Below are positions 1 to 5,324 of a DNA stretch of 5,324 nucleotides, piece after piece. This stretch comes from DATBIO01 sp036556965. GTDB lineage: Bacteria; Acidobacteriota; Vicinamibacteria; Fen-336. Numbering within the stretch: the first letter of the stretch is position 1; each line of letters starts with the position of its first letter. The stretch covers positions 1-5,324 of the forward strand of contig DATBIO010000037.1 of NCBI GenBank assembly GCA_036556965.1, in the 5' to 3' direction. Position numbers and translations under genes: made by a program. The notes under the pieces were generated by a model that was given only the letters and a program-made list of their open reading frames with translations, was not told the origin of the DNA and did not search any database.

Positions 1-1
1 G

Positions 2-808
2 GTTGCGGGCCAGGCGGGGATGGCCCTGGAGGGCATCCGCATGGCGGAGGAGATGGCCCGGCGCCTGGAGACGGAGCGCCGGGGCGCGCACGAGATGGAG
101 CTGGCCCAGCAGGTGCAGCACCGCCTCCTCCCGCAGGAGGCGCCGCCCCTGCGCACGCTCGACTACGCGGGACGCTGCGTGCAGGCCCGCGCCGTGGGCG
201 GCGACTACTACGACTTCCTCGACCTGGGGCCCGGCCGGCTGGGCATGGTGCTGGCCGACGTCTCCGGCAAGGGCCTCCCCGCCGCCCTGCTCATGGCCAG
301 CCTCCAGGCCAGCCTGCGCAGCCGCTCGGCGCGCGACCTGGCCGACCTGCCCCTCCAACTGCACGCCGTCAACCAGCTCCTGTTCCGCTCCAGCGACCTG
401 AGCCGCTACGCCACGCTGTTCCTCGGCGTCTACGACGACCAGACCCGCCGCCTCGTCTACGCCAACTGCGGGCACAACCCGCCGGTGGTGATGCGCGCGG
501 AGGGAGGCCTGGAGCGGCTGTCCCCCACCGCACCCGTGCTGGGCCTGCTCCTCGAGGAGTGGGAGTGTGCCACCGGGGAGATCGAGCTGCGGCCCGGCGA
601 CCTCCTCGCCCTCTACACGGACGGCGTGACGGAGGCCTGGAGCGACACGGGCGAGGAGTTCGGCGAGCAGCGGCTGGTGGAGGCCCTTGGGCCGCCCGAC
701 GGGGCCAGCGCCGCCACGCTGATCGAGGCCGTGGTGGGAGCGGTCAGCGCCTGGAGCGGGGCCACCCAGGAGGACGACCTGACCCTGGTGGTGGCGCGGG
801 TGGTCTGA
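2..808 (+). CDS. PP2C-family (SpoIIE/RsbU) serine phosphatase, 5' partial, probably with an upstream GAF domain
   Basis: Seen: an open frame from the left edge to a TGA at 806-808, 268 residues. The first ~18 residues (VAGQAGMALEGIRMAEEM) look like the closing helix of a GAF domain, followed by a charged helical linker with QVQHRLLPQ, usual before this catalytic domain. Counting from the ATG at 20, the PP2C motifs are all present: VGGDYYDF (D62), LADVSGKG (D80), YANCGHNPP (~147-155), YTDGVTEA (D201) and EDDLTLVV (D252/D253), so the metal-binding acidic residues are intact. Known: such enzymes dephosphorylate phosphoserine on anti-sigma-factor antagonists (partner switching) or act as output domains of sensor proteins. 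Inferred: a cytosolic sensor phosphatase whose input domains lie left of the window. The ATG at 20 is unlikely to be the true start because the GAF-like helix is already in progress there. No anti-sigma partner is visible. It converges on the minus-strand operon. Confidence 0.93.
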   Translation, partial: VAGQAGMALEGIRMAEEMARRLETERRGAHEMELAQQVQHRLLPQEAPPLRTLDYAGRCVQARAVGGDYYDFLDLGPGRLGMVLADVSGKGLPAALLMASLQASLRSRSARDLADLPLQLHAVNQLLFRSSDLSRYATLFLGVYDDQTRRLVYANCGHNPPVVMRAEGGLERLSPTAPVLGLLLEEWECATGEIELRPGDLLALYTDGVTEAWSDTGEEFGEQRLVEALGPPDGASAATLIEAVVGAVSAWSGATQEDDLTLVVARVV

Positions 809-817
809 GCGCCCTCC

Positions 818-2476
818 TCAAGGCCGCTCCACGCGGGGCACGAGGTTCCTCTTCTCCTTCTCCGTCGCGGGCAGCCGGGCCACGAGCAGCTCGTAGCGCT
901 TCCGCGTAGCGGGCGCGAGCGTCCCGCGGCTCGCGTCGCCGAGCGGCCGCAGCACCACGGCCGCGGCGTCGCCGTCGCCCAGCTCCAGGTATTCCTCGGC
1001 CGAACGCAGCCGCAGGTCGTCGGCGCGCGCCGGGCTCCCCGCCTTCGCGTAGGACCCCGCCAGCAGGTTCACCAGGCGAGGCTCGGCCACGATGCGGTCG
1101 GGCCGGCCCTCCCGCTGCGCCCGCTCGTTGTACGTCTCCGCCGCGCGCAGCGCGTGTTCGAGCTGGAAGGTGGCGGAGGCGGGCTGCTGGGGAGAGGCGG
1201 GAGGGCGGCCCTCCTCGACGCTCGCGTAGATCACGCCCAGCGCGCGGTGGAAGTCGTAGACGCGCCGCAGCTGCGACGTGCGGTAGGCCGCGCCCTTGCC
1301 GTAGAAGAGCGCGGGCGCTTCCTGCTCCAGCAGCCGCTGCACCTCGGCCTTCCGCCCCTGCGCGATGTACAGGTCGGCCAGCTCGAGCACGGCGCGGGGG
1401 TCGGTCTCCTCGCGGTCCACGTGTGCGGCCAGCAGCAGATAGGCCTCCGCGCCCCCCTCGTCCCCGGCCGCCGCCGCGCGCCGGCCCAGCGCGCGCGCGA
1501 GGGCGCGGAAGGCCTCCCGCGGCCACATGCCCCGGGGCGCGTCGTGGGAGCGCTCGCCGCGCCGTCCCCACCAGGCATAGCGCGCGGGGTCGCGCACGCT
1601 CCCGTGCAGCCAGCGGAGGCACGTCGCCCCCTCGCCCACCGCCGGGTCGGCCGAGAGCTTGCGCAGGTCGAGGGCCACCTCGCCCTCGAGCCACTCCCCG
1701 GCCGCGTACGACTGACGGCTGAGGGTGAAGGCCACCAGCGTCAGCAGCTCCACGCGCACGGCATCGCTGCCCCACCGTTCCGCGAGGAGCTGCAGGGCGG
1801 CGTCCTGCGTGGCCGCCACGCCGCCCGCGCCGGCCCGCTCCCACAGGAAGGCCACGAGGTCCTCGGGCTGGCCGCGCCCCGCGCGCACCACGCAGCGGAG
1901 GGCCTCGCGGTCCTCGGGCTGCGCGCGCACGGCCTCCCGGCAGCGCTGGAAGGCGGCGGGGGCGTCACCCCTCTTCTCGAGGGCGGCGGCCAGGTTCCGC
2001 TCGTAGAACGAGCGGCGCTCGCCCCCCATCTCCACCGCCTGCGTCAGGTGCGCCACCGCCTCCGCGGGCTGGCCCGTCTCCGCTTCGATCTGGCCCAGGT
2101 TGTTGAGCACGCTCGCGCGCGGCTTCAGGGCGAGGGACCGGCGGTAGTAGTCCGCGCCCTTCTTCAGGATCCGCTGGCGTGTCGGCTCGTCCGTGATGCC
2201 GGTGGCCGACCTCTGGCGCTCCAGGCCCAGGTAGAAGAAGAACTGCGACTCCAGGTCCGTGGCCCCGGCCTCGTGCGCGGTGGACTGGCCGCGCAGGGCG
2301 AGGGCCTGGGCGCGCTCGAGCTCGCCTCGCTGGATCGCCTCCTCCACCTCCTCGAGCTGGCTCTGCAGGGCGGTGGGCGGCGCCGGGGCCGGGCCCGGCG
2401 GCAGGGCCTGGAGCGCCGGCGCGGCGGCGGGGGCCAGGGTCAGGACGGCGGCGATGAAGGCCCGCACGGCCGTCAC
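818..2476 (-). CDS. Exported TPR-repeat protein, function unknown
   Basis: Seen: 552 codons from a GTG at 2476 to TGA at 818-820. The N-terminus (VRAFIAAVLTLAPAAAPALQA) reads as a Sec signal peptide, followed by a Pro/Ala-rich stretch to residue ~35. Helical repeats follow. The clearest TPR units are residues ~121-154 (ASVLNNLGQIEAETGQPAEA) and ~155-188 (NLAAALEKRGDAPAAF); weaker helix pairs lie at ~40-85, ~342-385 and ~463-505. The middle (~255-320) is Trp/Arg-rich and not TPR-like. No catalytic motif was found. Known: TPRs are protein-protein scaffolds. Inferred: a periplasmic scaffold acting with the two upstream gene products. It is the last gene of a three-gene operon; its GTG overlaps the previous stop by 4 bp (GTGA). 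The start is uncertain: a second GTG at 2467 (codon 4) has GGAG 8 nt upstream and gives an equally good signal peptide (549 aa). Confidence 0.88.
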   Translation of the reverse strand: MTAVRAFIAAVLTLAPAAAPALQALPPGPAPAPPTALQSQLEEVEEAIQRGELERAQALALRGQSTAHEAGATDLESQFFFYLGLERQRSATGITDEPTRQRILKKGADYYRRSLALKPRASVLNNLGQIEAETGQPAEAVAHLTQAVEMGGERRSFYERNLAAALEKRGDAPAAFQRCREAVRAQPEDREALRCVVRAGRGQPEDLVAFLWERAGAGGVAATQDAALQLLAERWGSDAVRVELLTLVAFTLSRQSYAAGEWLEGEVALDLRKLSADPAVGEGATCLRWLHGSVRDPARYAWWGRRGERSHDAPRGMWPREAFRALARALGRRAAAAGDEGGAEAYLLLAAHVDREETDPRAVLELADLYIAQGRKAEVQRLLEQEAPALFYGKGAAYRTSQLRRVYDFHRALGVIYASVEEGRPPASPQQPASATFQLEHALRAAETYNERAQREGRPDRIVAEPRLVNLLAGSYAKAGSPARADDLRLRSAEEYLELGDGDAAAVVLRPLGDASRGTLAPATRKRYELLVARLPATEKEKRNLVPRVERP

Positions 2477-3357
2477 TCCGGCCGCGTGACGACGGTCCCG
2501 TCGGTGGCGGGGTTGACGTCGCGCACGTACTCGTCCATGAACACGCGCAGGCCGCGCAGGGCGGCCGGGCTCAGCAGCTGCGCCACGCGGTCGTCCCAGG
2601 AGCCCACGGGGTCCAGCGGCGGGAAGGTGAAGCGGTCCACGGCGCAGCGCGACAGGCCGCGCAGGCTGCCGCTCCGCACCGGCGCCTCCGGCCGCAGGAG
2701 GATCTCGCCGTCCTTCTCCTCCGCCGCCGAGGGGGGCAGGGCCAGGAACCGGACGAGCAGCACGGACTCGCTGCGCGCGCGCAGGGCGTCCCAGGAGAGC
2801 GGGAGCACCAGCCGGCGGTCGGCGGTCAGCACCATCAGGCGCTCCTCGAGGGGTACGTGCTCGGTCAGGGGCACCGCGCGCAGGAACTCCTTCTGGAGGC
2901 GGAGCCGGAAGTCGTCCAGGTCGAACAGCGCGCGCACCACCTCCGTGAGCCGCGCCTGGAGGGCGGGCGCGTCGTTGGTGGGCTGGCTGTCCCAGTGCTC
3001 GTAGACGAGGGGCCGCGGGAAGGCGGCCAGGGAGAGCGGCTGGCCCCCGACCGTGGCCCCGAACTCGAGGAGGATGCGCGCGGCCAGCCCGCGCGGCTCG
3101 CCGACCATGGTCAGGCGCAGCTCGGCCGCGCCGGGGGTCGAGGCCGTCCAGTCCACGAACGCGAAATGCTGGCGGACCCGCGCCGCCAGCTCGGCGGCCA
3201 TGGCCGTCTCCAGCTCGGCGCGGGTGGCGGGCGAGAGGTTGGCCACGAAGTCCGCCGCCTGCACGCGGAAGGCGGTGGACACCTTCGGGAGGTCGGCGGC
3301 CGCGGCGGGCCTCGCGACCGCGCAGACGGCGAGGATGAGAAGCACGCGTCGCCTCAT
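2473..3357 (-). CDS. Secreted protein of unknown family (294 aa), middle gene of the operon
   Basis: I do not recognise this family. Seen: ATG at 3357, TGA at 2473-2475. Residues 1-20 form a clear Sec signal peptide: three arginines, a hydrophobic core LLILAVCAVA, then PAAA before ADLPK. The LAVC stretch is not a good lipobox because valine precedes the cysteine, so lipoprotein processing is unlikely. The mature part begins with an amphipathic helix (~44-63), two apparent strands (~78-85 RLTMVGE, ~93-103 ARILLEFGATV) and a helix (~131-146). After that come a charged middle region (~150-200), a LVRFLALPP strand and a C-terminal segment GSWDDRVAQLLSPAALRGL (252-270). There are only two cysteines (C12, C238), no haem motif and no HEXXH. 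It starts inside the stop of the membrane-protein gene (ATGA overlap) and has a strong Shine-Dalgarno, GGAGG 4 nt before ATG. The long open frame upstream of 3357 is antisense or overlaps the neighbours and is not part of this protein. Confidence 0.88.
   Translation of the reverse strand: MRRRVLLILAVCAVARPAAAADLPKVSTAFRVQAADFVANLSPATRAELETAMAAELAARVRQHFAFVDWTASTPGAAELRLTMVGEPRGLAARILLEFGATVGGQPLSLAAFPRPLVYEHWDSQPTNDAPALQARLTEVVRALFDLDDFRLRLQKEFLRAVPLTEHVPLEERLMVLTADRRLVLPLSWDALRARSESVLLVRFLALPPSAAEEKDGEILLRPEAPVRSGSLRGLSRCAVDRFTFPPLDPVGSWDDRVAQLLSPAALRGLRVFMDEYVRDVNPATDGTVVTRPE
2476..2479 (-). promoter_or_regulatory. GGAG motif that makes a second start for the TPR gene possible
   Basis: On the minus strand GGAG at 2479-2476 is followed after 8 nt by GTG at 2467-2465, codon 4 of the TPR gene as annotated. 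The outer GTG at 2476 uses the last G of this motif and has no Shine-Dalgarno of its own. Translation may therefore start at 2467, or at 2476 by reinitiation after the overlapping stop. Confidence 0.4.
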
Positions 3358-4367
3358 GGCGCCTCCAGGAAGACGGTCTGCACTCCGCGCGCGGTGCCCA
3401 CCGTCAGGGTGGCCCCGCCCACCACCTCGCCCCCCTGCTGCACGACGCTCACGGCGAGGGGGTCGCCCGCCTGGAACTCGGAGGTGGCGGTGATGCGCCG
3501 ATCCCCGTCCCAGGCGCGGATCTGGTCCGGCCGGCGCTCCGGCGGGACCTCGAGCCGGGCCAGGTAAGCCTCGAGCTGCCCGTGCAGGGCCTCGCGGTCC
3601 TGCCGCTGGACCAGCCACTCCAGGTCGGCGCGGCCGGCGCCCACGCACACGGTCTCCTGCCGCAGGTCGGGCACCGCGTAGCGCTCGTCCTTGCGCGTCA
3701 CCAGCATCTCGTAGGGCCGCTCGGGCCGGTCCCCGCGCCGGGGCAGGCGCGCGAAGACGCCCTTGCCCGGCACCATGCACACCGCGTGCAGCTCCTTCAG
3801 CTTGAGGCGGCCGGTCTTGAGCTGGACGCTGCTCCCCGGGCCCAGGCACTCGCCCGTCACCGCCTGGTACCCCGACGGCTCGCGCACCTCGAAGCGCAGG
3901 CAGTCGCGCCGCAGGTGGAGCAGGAAGGGCCGTCCCGACGTCCGGCCCACCGACTTCACGCTGAGCGGCGCCAGGTAGGGGTGCCCGCGCGGTCCCAGCA
4001 CGTCCACGGTGAAGGCGGCGTCCTCGCTGGCCTCGTCGTACACCAGGTAGATGGAGGCGGTGGTGCCGAGGAGGACCGCGGCCAGGCCCACCGCGAAGAC
4101 CAGGCGCTCGGTGGTGGCCGTCCGTCCCAGGACGCCCTTGGCCGCGGCCTTGGTATCGAAGCCCCACTGCCACCAGGACTGCACCAGCTTCCACAGACCC
4201 CAGAGGGTGATCGTCCCGCCGACCAGGCGCATCTCGGTGACGTACAGCCGCAGGTGGCGCTCGAACCAGAGGGTCAGGAGCACCATCAGCGCCACGAAGA
4301 GGACGAGGTTCAGGCGGTAGACGTAGGGGGGCGGCTCGGCTTGCTTGGGCTCGTCGGCTTTGCTCAT
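3354..4367 (-). CDS. Membrane-anchored protein with a soluble four-cysteine C-terminal domain, function unknown
   Basis: I do not recognise this family. Seen: 337 codons from ATG at 4367 to TGA at 3354-3356. A short charged N-terminus (MSKADEPKQ) precedes a hydrophobic segment at ~18-35 (LNLVLFVALMVLLTLWF). A Trp-rich stretch at ~48-68 (ITLWGLWKLVQSWWQW) could be a second membrane or interfacial helix, and a good transmembrane segment lies at ~89-110 (LVFAVGLAAVLLGTTASIYL). Residues ~115-337 form a soluble, apparently beta-rich domain with four cysteines (C156, C174, C197, C241). A helical insert lies at ~247-272 and the tail ends GVQTVFLEAP. Three transmembrane segments would put the large domain on the opposite side of the membrane from the N-terminus; two would put it on the same side. 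Four cysteines would suit disulfides in the periplasm. It is the first gene of the operon; no strong Shine-Dalgarno precedes the ATG. It may anchor the two exported downstream products to the inner membrane (inference). Confidence 0.88.
   Translation of the reverse strand: MSKADEPKQAEPPPYVYRLNLVLFVALMVLLTLWFERHLRLYVTEMRLVGGTITLWGLWKLVQSWWQWGFDTKAAAKGVLGRTATTERLVFAVGLAAVLLGTTASIYLVYDEASEDAAFTVDVLGPRGHPYLAPLSVKSVGRTSGRPFLLHLRRDCLRFEVREPSGYQAVTGECLGPGSSVQLKTGRLKLKELHAVCMVPGKGVFARLPRRGDRPERPYEMLVTRKDERYAVPDLRQETVCVGAGRADLEWLVQRQDREALHGQLEAYLARLEVPPERRPDQIRAWDGDRRITATSEFQAGDPLAVSVVQQGGEVVGGATLTVGTARGVQTVFLEAP
3362..3366 (-). promoter_or_regulatory. Shine-Dalgarno for the secreted protein gene (start 3357)
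   Basis: On the minus strand the sequence CTGGAGGCGCCATGA places GGAGG 4 nt before the ATG. It lies inside the last codons of the upstream membrane-protein gene, and the ATG overlaps that gene's TGA. This fixes the start at 3357 and supports translation from one shared mRNA. Confidence 0.7.
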
Positions 4368-4423
4368 CCGTCGTGGCCGGAGGGAACCTGCAGAGTTTAC
4401 GCTTCACGCCTTCCCGTGCGTCC

Positions 4424-4439
4424 ATTGGAATGCGATTGG
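4424..4439. repeat. Short ATTGG direct repeat, possible operator
   Basis: ATTGG occurs at 4424-4428 and again at 4435-4439, an 11-bp period (about one helical turn), within the wider pattern C-N-ATTGG-N-A. The second copy ends 15 bp before the -35 box at 4455, where an activator could bind; it is also upstream of the divergent operon. Two 5-bp matches can occur by chance. Confidence 0.25.
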
Positions 4440-4454
4440 TAGCGGATTTTGTTC

Positions 4455-4484
4455 TTGACTCGATCGCAGGGGGCGCGCTAGAAG
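4455..4484 (+). promoter_or_regulatory. Putative sigma-70-type promoter for the metallopeptidase gene
   Basis: TTGACT at 4455-4460 (5/6 match to TTGACA) is followed after 18 bp by TAGAAG at 4479-4484 (4/6 match to TATAAT, with the key A at position 2). Transcription would start near 4491 and leave a leader of about 22 nt before the ATG at 4513. The element sits in the least GC-rich part of the window, and the spacing is within the normal range. Recognised by eye only. Confidence 0.5.
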
Positions 4485-4512
4485 AACGCCTCCCTCCCAA
4501 GGCGACGACACG

Positions 4513-5324
4513 ATGCCCACTCCCTATCGCCCCGGGCGCGGATCCAGGCGCGCACGCAGGAAGAAGGGCGCCCCACGGGGACGAGACGGCGGCGCGCGCC
4601 GCAACGGTCCCGCCACGCGCCCGCTCCAGGTCTACGCCTTCGACCCCAGCCTCGGCCGCCGCCACGGCAACCACATGACGGTCTGGGTGTCGCACGAGGC
4701 CGGGGCGCGCCTCCGCCCGGGCCCCCGCAGCGACCGCGTCGCCGTCATCGACTACGACGCCTCCAATGACCGCTACTACCAGCCGGTGGACCTCGACGAC
4801 GACGACATCCTCATCCAGAACGGGCTCCCGCCGTCGGAGTTCGACCCGCGCTTCCACCAGCAGATGGTCTTCGCGGTGGCCAGCCGGACCATCGAGGTCT
4901 TCGACACCGCGCTGGGACGCCGCGTGCGCTGGCTGCGCCAGCGCCGCCCGCTGCGCGTGTTCCCCCACGCCATGCAGGAGGCCAACGCCTACTACGACGC
5001 CCGCCAGCACGCGCTGCTCTTCGGCTACTTCTCCGCCACCAGCGGGGAGGCGGGGGCCAGCCTGCCCGGCCAGACCGTCTTCAGCTGCCTGTCCCACGAC
5101 ATCATCGCCCACGAGACCACCCACGCCCTCGTGCACAGCATCCGGCGCCACTACATGCAGCCGACCAACCTGGACACCCTGGCCTTCCACGAGGCGTTCG
5201 CCGACCTGGTGGCGCTGTTCCAGCACTTCACCTTCAAGGAGGCGCTGCTCGACCACGTGCTGCGCACGGCGGGGGTCCTCTTCCGGCCCGAGCTCGCCCC
5301 CACGGTGGCCCCCGCCCCCACCGC
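4513..5324 (+). CDS. Gluzincin (thermolysin/M4-like) zinc metallopeptidase, 3' partial
   Basis: Seen: ATG at 4513 and an open frame to the right edge, 270 full codons with no stop. Residues 1-36 are very basic and low in complexity (GRGSRRARRKKGAPRGRDGG) with no hydrophobic core, so there is no classical signal peptide. The conserved part seems to start at ~37 (RPLQVYAFDPSLGRR). Residues 157-172 (EANAYYDARQHALLFG) match in style the NAxWxxxxxxYG strand before the active site in M4 peptidases. HETTH at 200-204 gives two zinc-binding histidines and the catalytic Glu201; HEAFAD at 226-231 supplies the third ligand, Glu227, 23 residues after His204, corresponding to the NExxSD motif of thermolysin. 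Known: gluzincins hydrolyse peptide bonds with one zinc. The substrate is unknown. An alternative start at Met55 would remove the basic tail and some conserved-looking sequence. The gene is divergent from the minus-strand operon, with weak ribosome-binding signal (AAGG 10 nt upstream). Confidence 0.88.
   Translation, partial: MPTPYRPGRGSRRARRKKGAPRGRDGGARRNGPATRPLQVYAFDPSLGRRHGNHMTVWVSHEAGARLRPGPRSDRVAVIDYDASNDRYYQPVDLDDDDILIQNGLPPSEFDPRFHQQMVFAVASRTIEVFDTALGRRVRWLRQRRPLRVFPHAMQEANAYYDARQHALLFGYFSATSGEAGASLPGQTVFSCLSHDIIAHETTHALVHSIRRHYMQPTNLDTLAFHEAFADLVALFQHFTFKEALLDHVLRTAGVLFRPELAPTVAPAPT

Larger units (their letters stand above)
4368..4512. other. Divergent intergenic region (145 bp)
   Basis: This is the only noncoding stretch longer than about 10 bp in the window. 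It separates the minus-strand operon start (4367) from the plus-strand peptidase start (4513). Positions ~4421-4465 are clearly richer in A/T than the flanks, as expected for a promoter region. A rightward promoter is plausible (4455-4484). For the leftward operon only a weak match was seen: TAAACT at about 4394-4399 on the minus strand, with TGGACG 19 bp upstream, a poor spacing. No hairpin terminator was seen. Confidence 0.6.

Noticed and set aside
744..1844. A 366-codon minus-strand open frame.
   Set aside because: It overlaps the TPR gene in a different frame and runs into the phosphatase gene on the other strand; the product is a Gly/Arg/Ala-rich shadow without domains.
2473..2608. The segment LSPAALRGLRVFMDE near the end of the secreted protein, which resembles the stretch before the haem site in di-haem cytochrome c peroxidases.
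   Set aside because: No CXXCH follows and the protein has only two cysteines, so it cannot be a haem c protein; the likeness is probably chance.
1154..3004. A 616-codon plus-strand open frame.
   Set aside because: It is antisense to the TPR and secreted-protein genes. The translation is biased in composition and lacks motifs, a typical high-GC artefact.
3322..3333. LAVC in the signal peptide of the secreted protein as a possible lipobox.
   Set aside because: The residue before the cysteine is valine rather than Gly/Ala/Ser, and a good signal peptidase I site (PAAA then AD) follows.
3582..4442. A 286-codon plus-strand open frame opposite the membrane-protein gene.
   Set aside because: The opposite strand encodes membrane helices and is coupled to the downstream gene, while this translation is His/Gln/Leu-rich shadow sequence with no signature.
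4373..4678. A 101-codon plus-strand open frame covering the intergenic region and the start of the peptidase gene.
   Set aside because: It includes the probable promoter and overlaps the peptidase in another frame; no domain or ribosome-binding site supports it.
3358..5256. A minus-strand open frame that extends the secreted-protein frame upstream to give 927 codons.
   Set aside because: The upstream part overlaps the membrane-protein gene in another frame and lies antisense to the metallopeptidase; its translation is Arg/Gly/Val/Ala-rich with no domain. The real start at 3357 has a Shine-Dalgarno and a signal peptide.

Overview
This window is very GC-rich, gene-dense bacterial DNA with five protein-coding genes, two of them cut by the window edges. 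The base composition, a GAF/SpoIIE-type phosphatase of the kind abundant in Acidobacteriota and Myxococcota, and a promoter of the TTGAC-N18-TAGAA type suggest a high-GC soil bacterium from one of those groups. This placement comes from remembered family resemblance, not from a search.

Layout: (1) 2-808, plus strand: the 3' part of a PP2C-type (SpoIIE/RsbU) serine phosphatase; the end of a GAF-like domain and a helical linker are visible before the catalytic domain. (2) 818-4367, minus strand: a compact three-gene operon read from right to left. It encodes a membrane-anchored protein (3354-4367), a secreted protein of unknown family (2473-3357) and an exported TPR-repeat protein (818-2476). 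The junctions are ATGA and GTGA overlaps of 4 bp, which indicates translational coupling. The operon converges on the phosphatase gene with only 9 bp between stop codons. (3) 4368-4512: a 145-bp divergent intergenic region, less GC-rich than its surroundings, with a plausible sigma-70-like promoter firing right and a short ATTGG direct repeat just upstream of it. (4) 4513 to the right edge, plus strand: the 5' part of a gluzincin (thermolysin/M4-like) zinc metallopeptidase with HETTH and a downstream HEAFAD motif.

How the genes may work together: the three minus-strand products all appear directed to the membrane or periplasm, and their tight coupling suggests they form or service one envelope complex. 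None carries a signature that I can tie to a known pathway, so this operon is the best candidate for something undescribed. The phosphatase and the peptidase are on the other strand and look like separate transcription units. No RNA genes, mobile elements, CRISPR arrays or long repeats were seen. The long open frames antisense to the real genes are by-products of high GC content.
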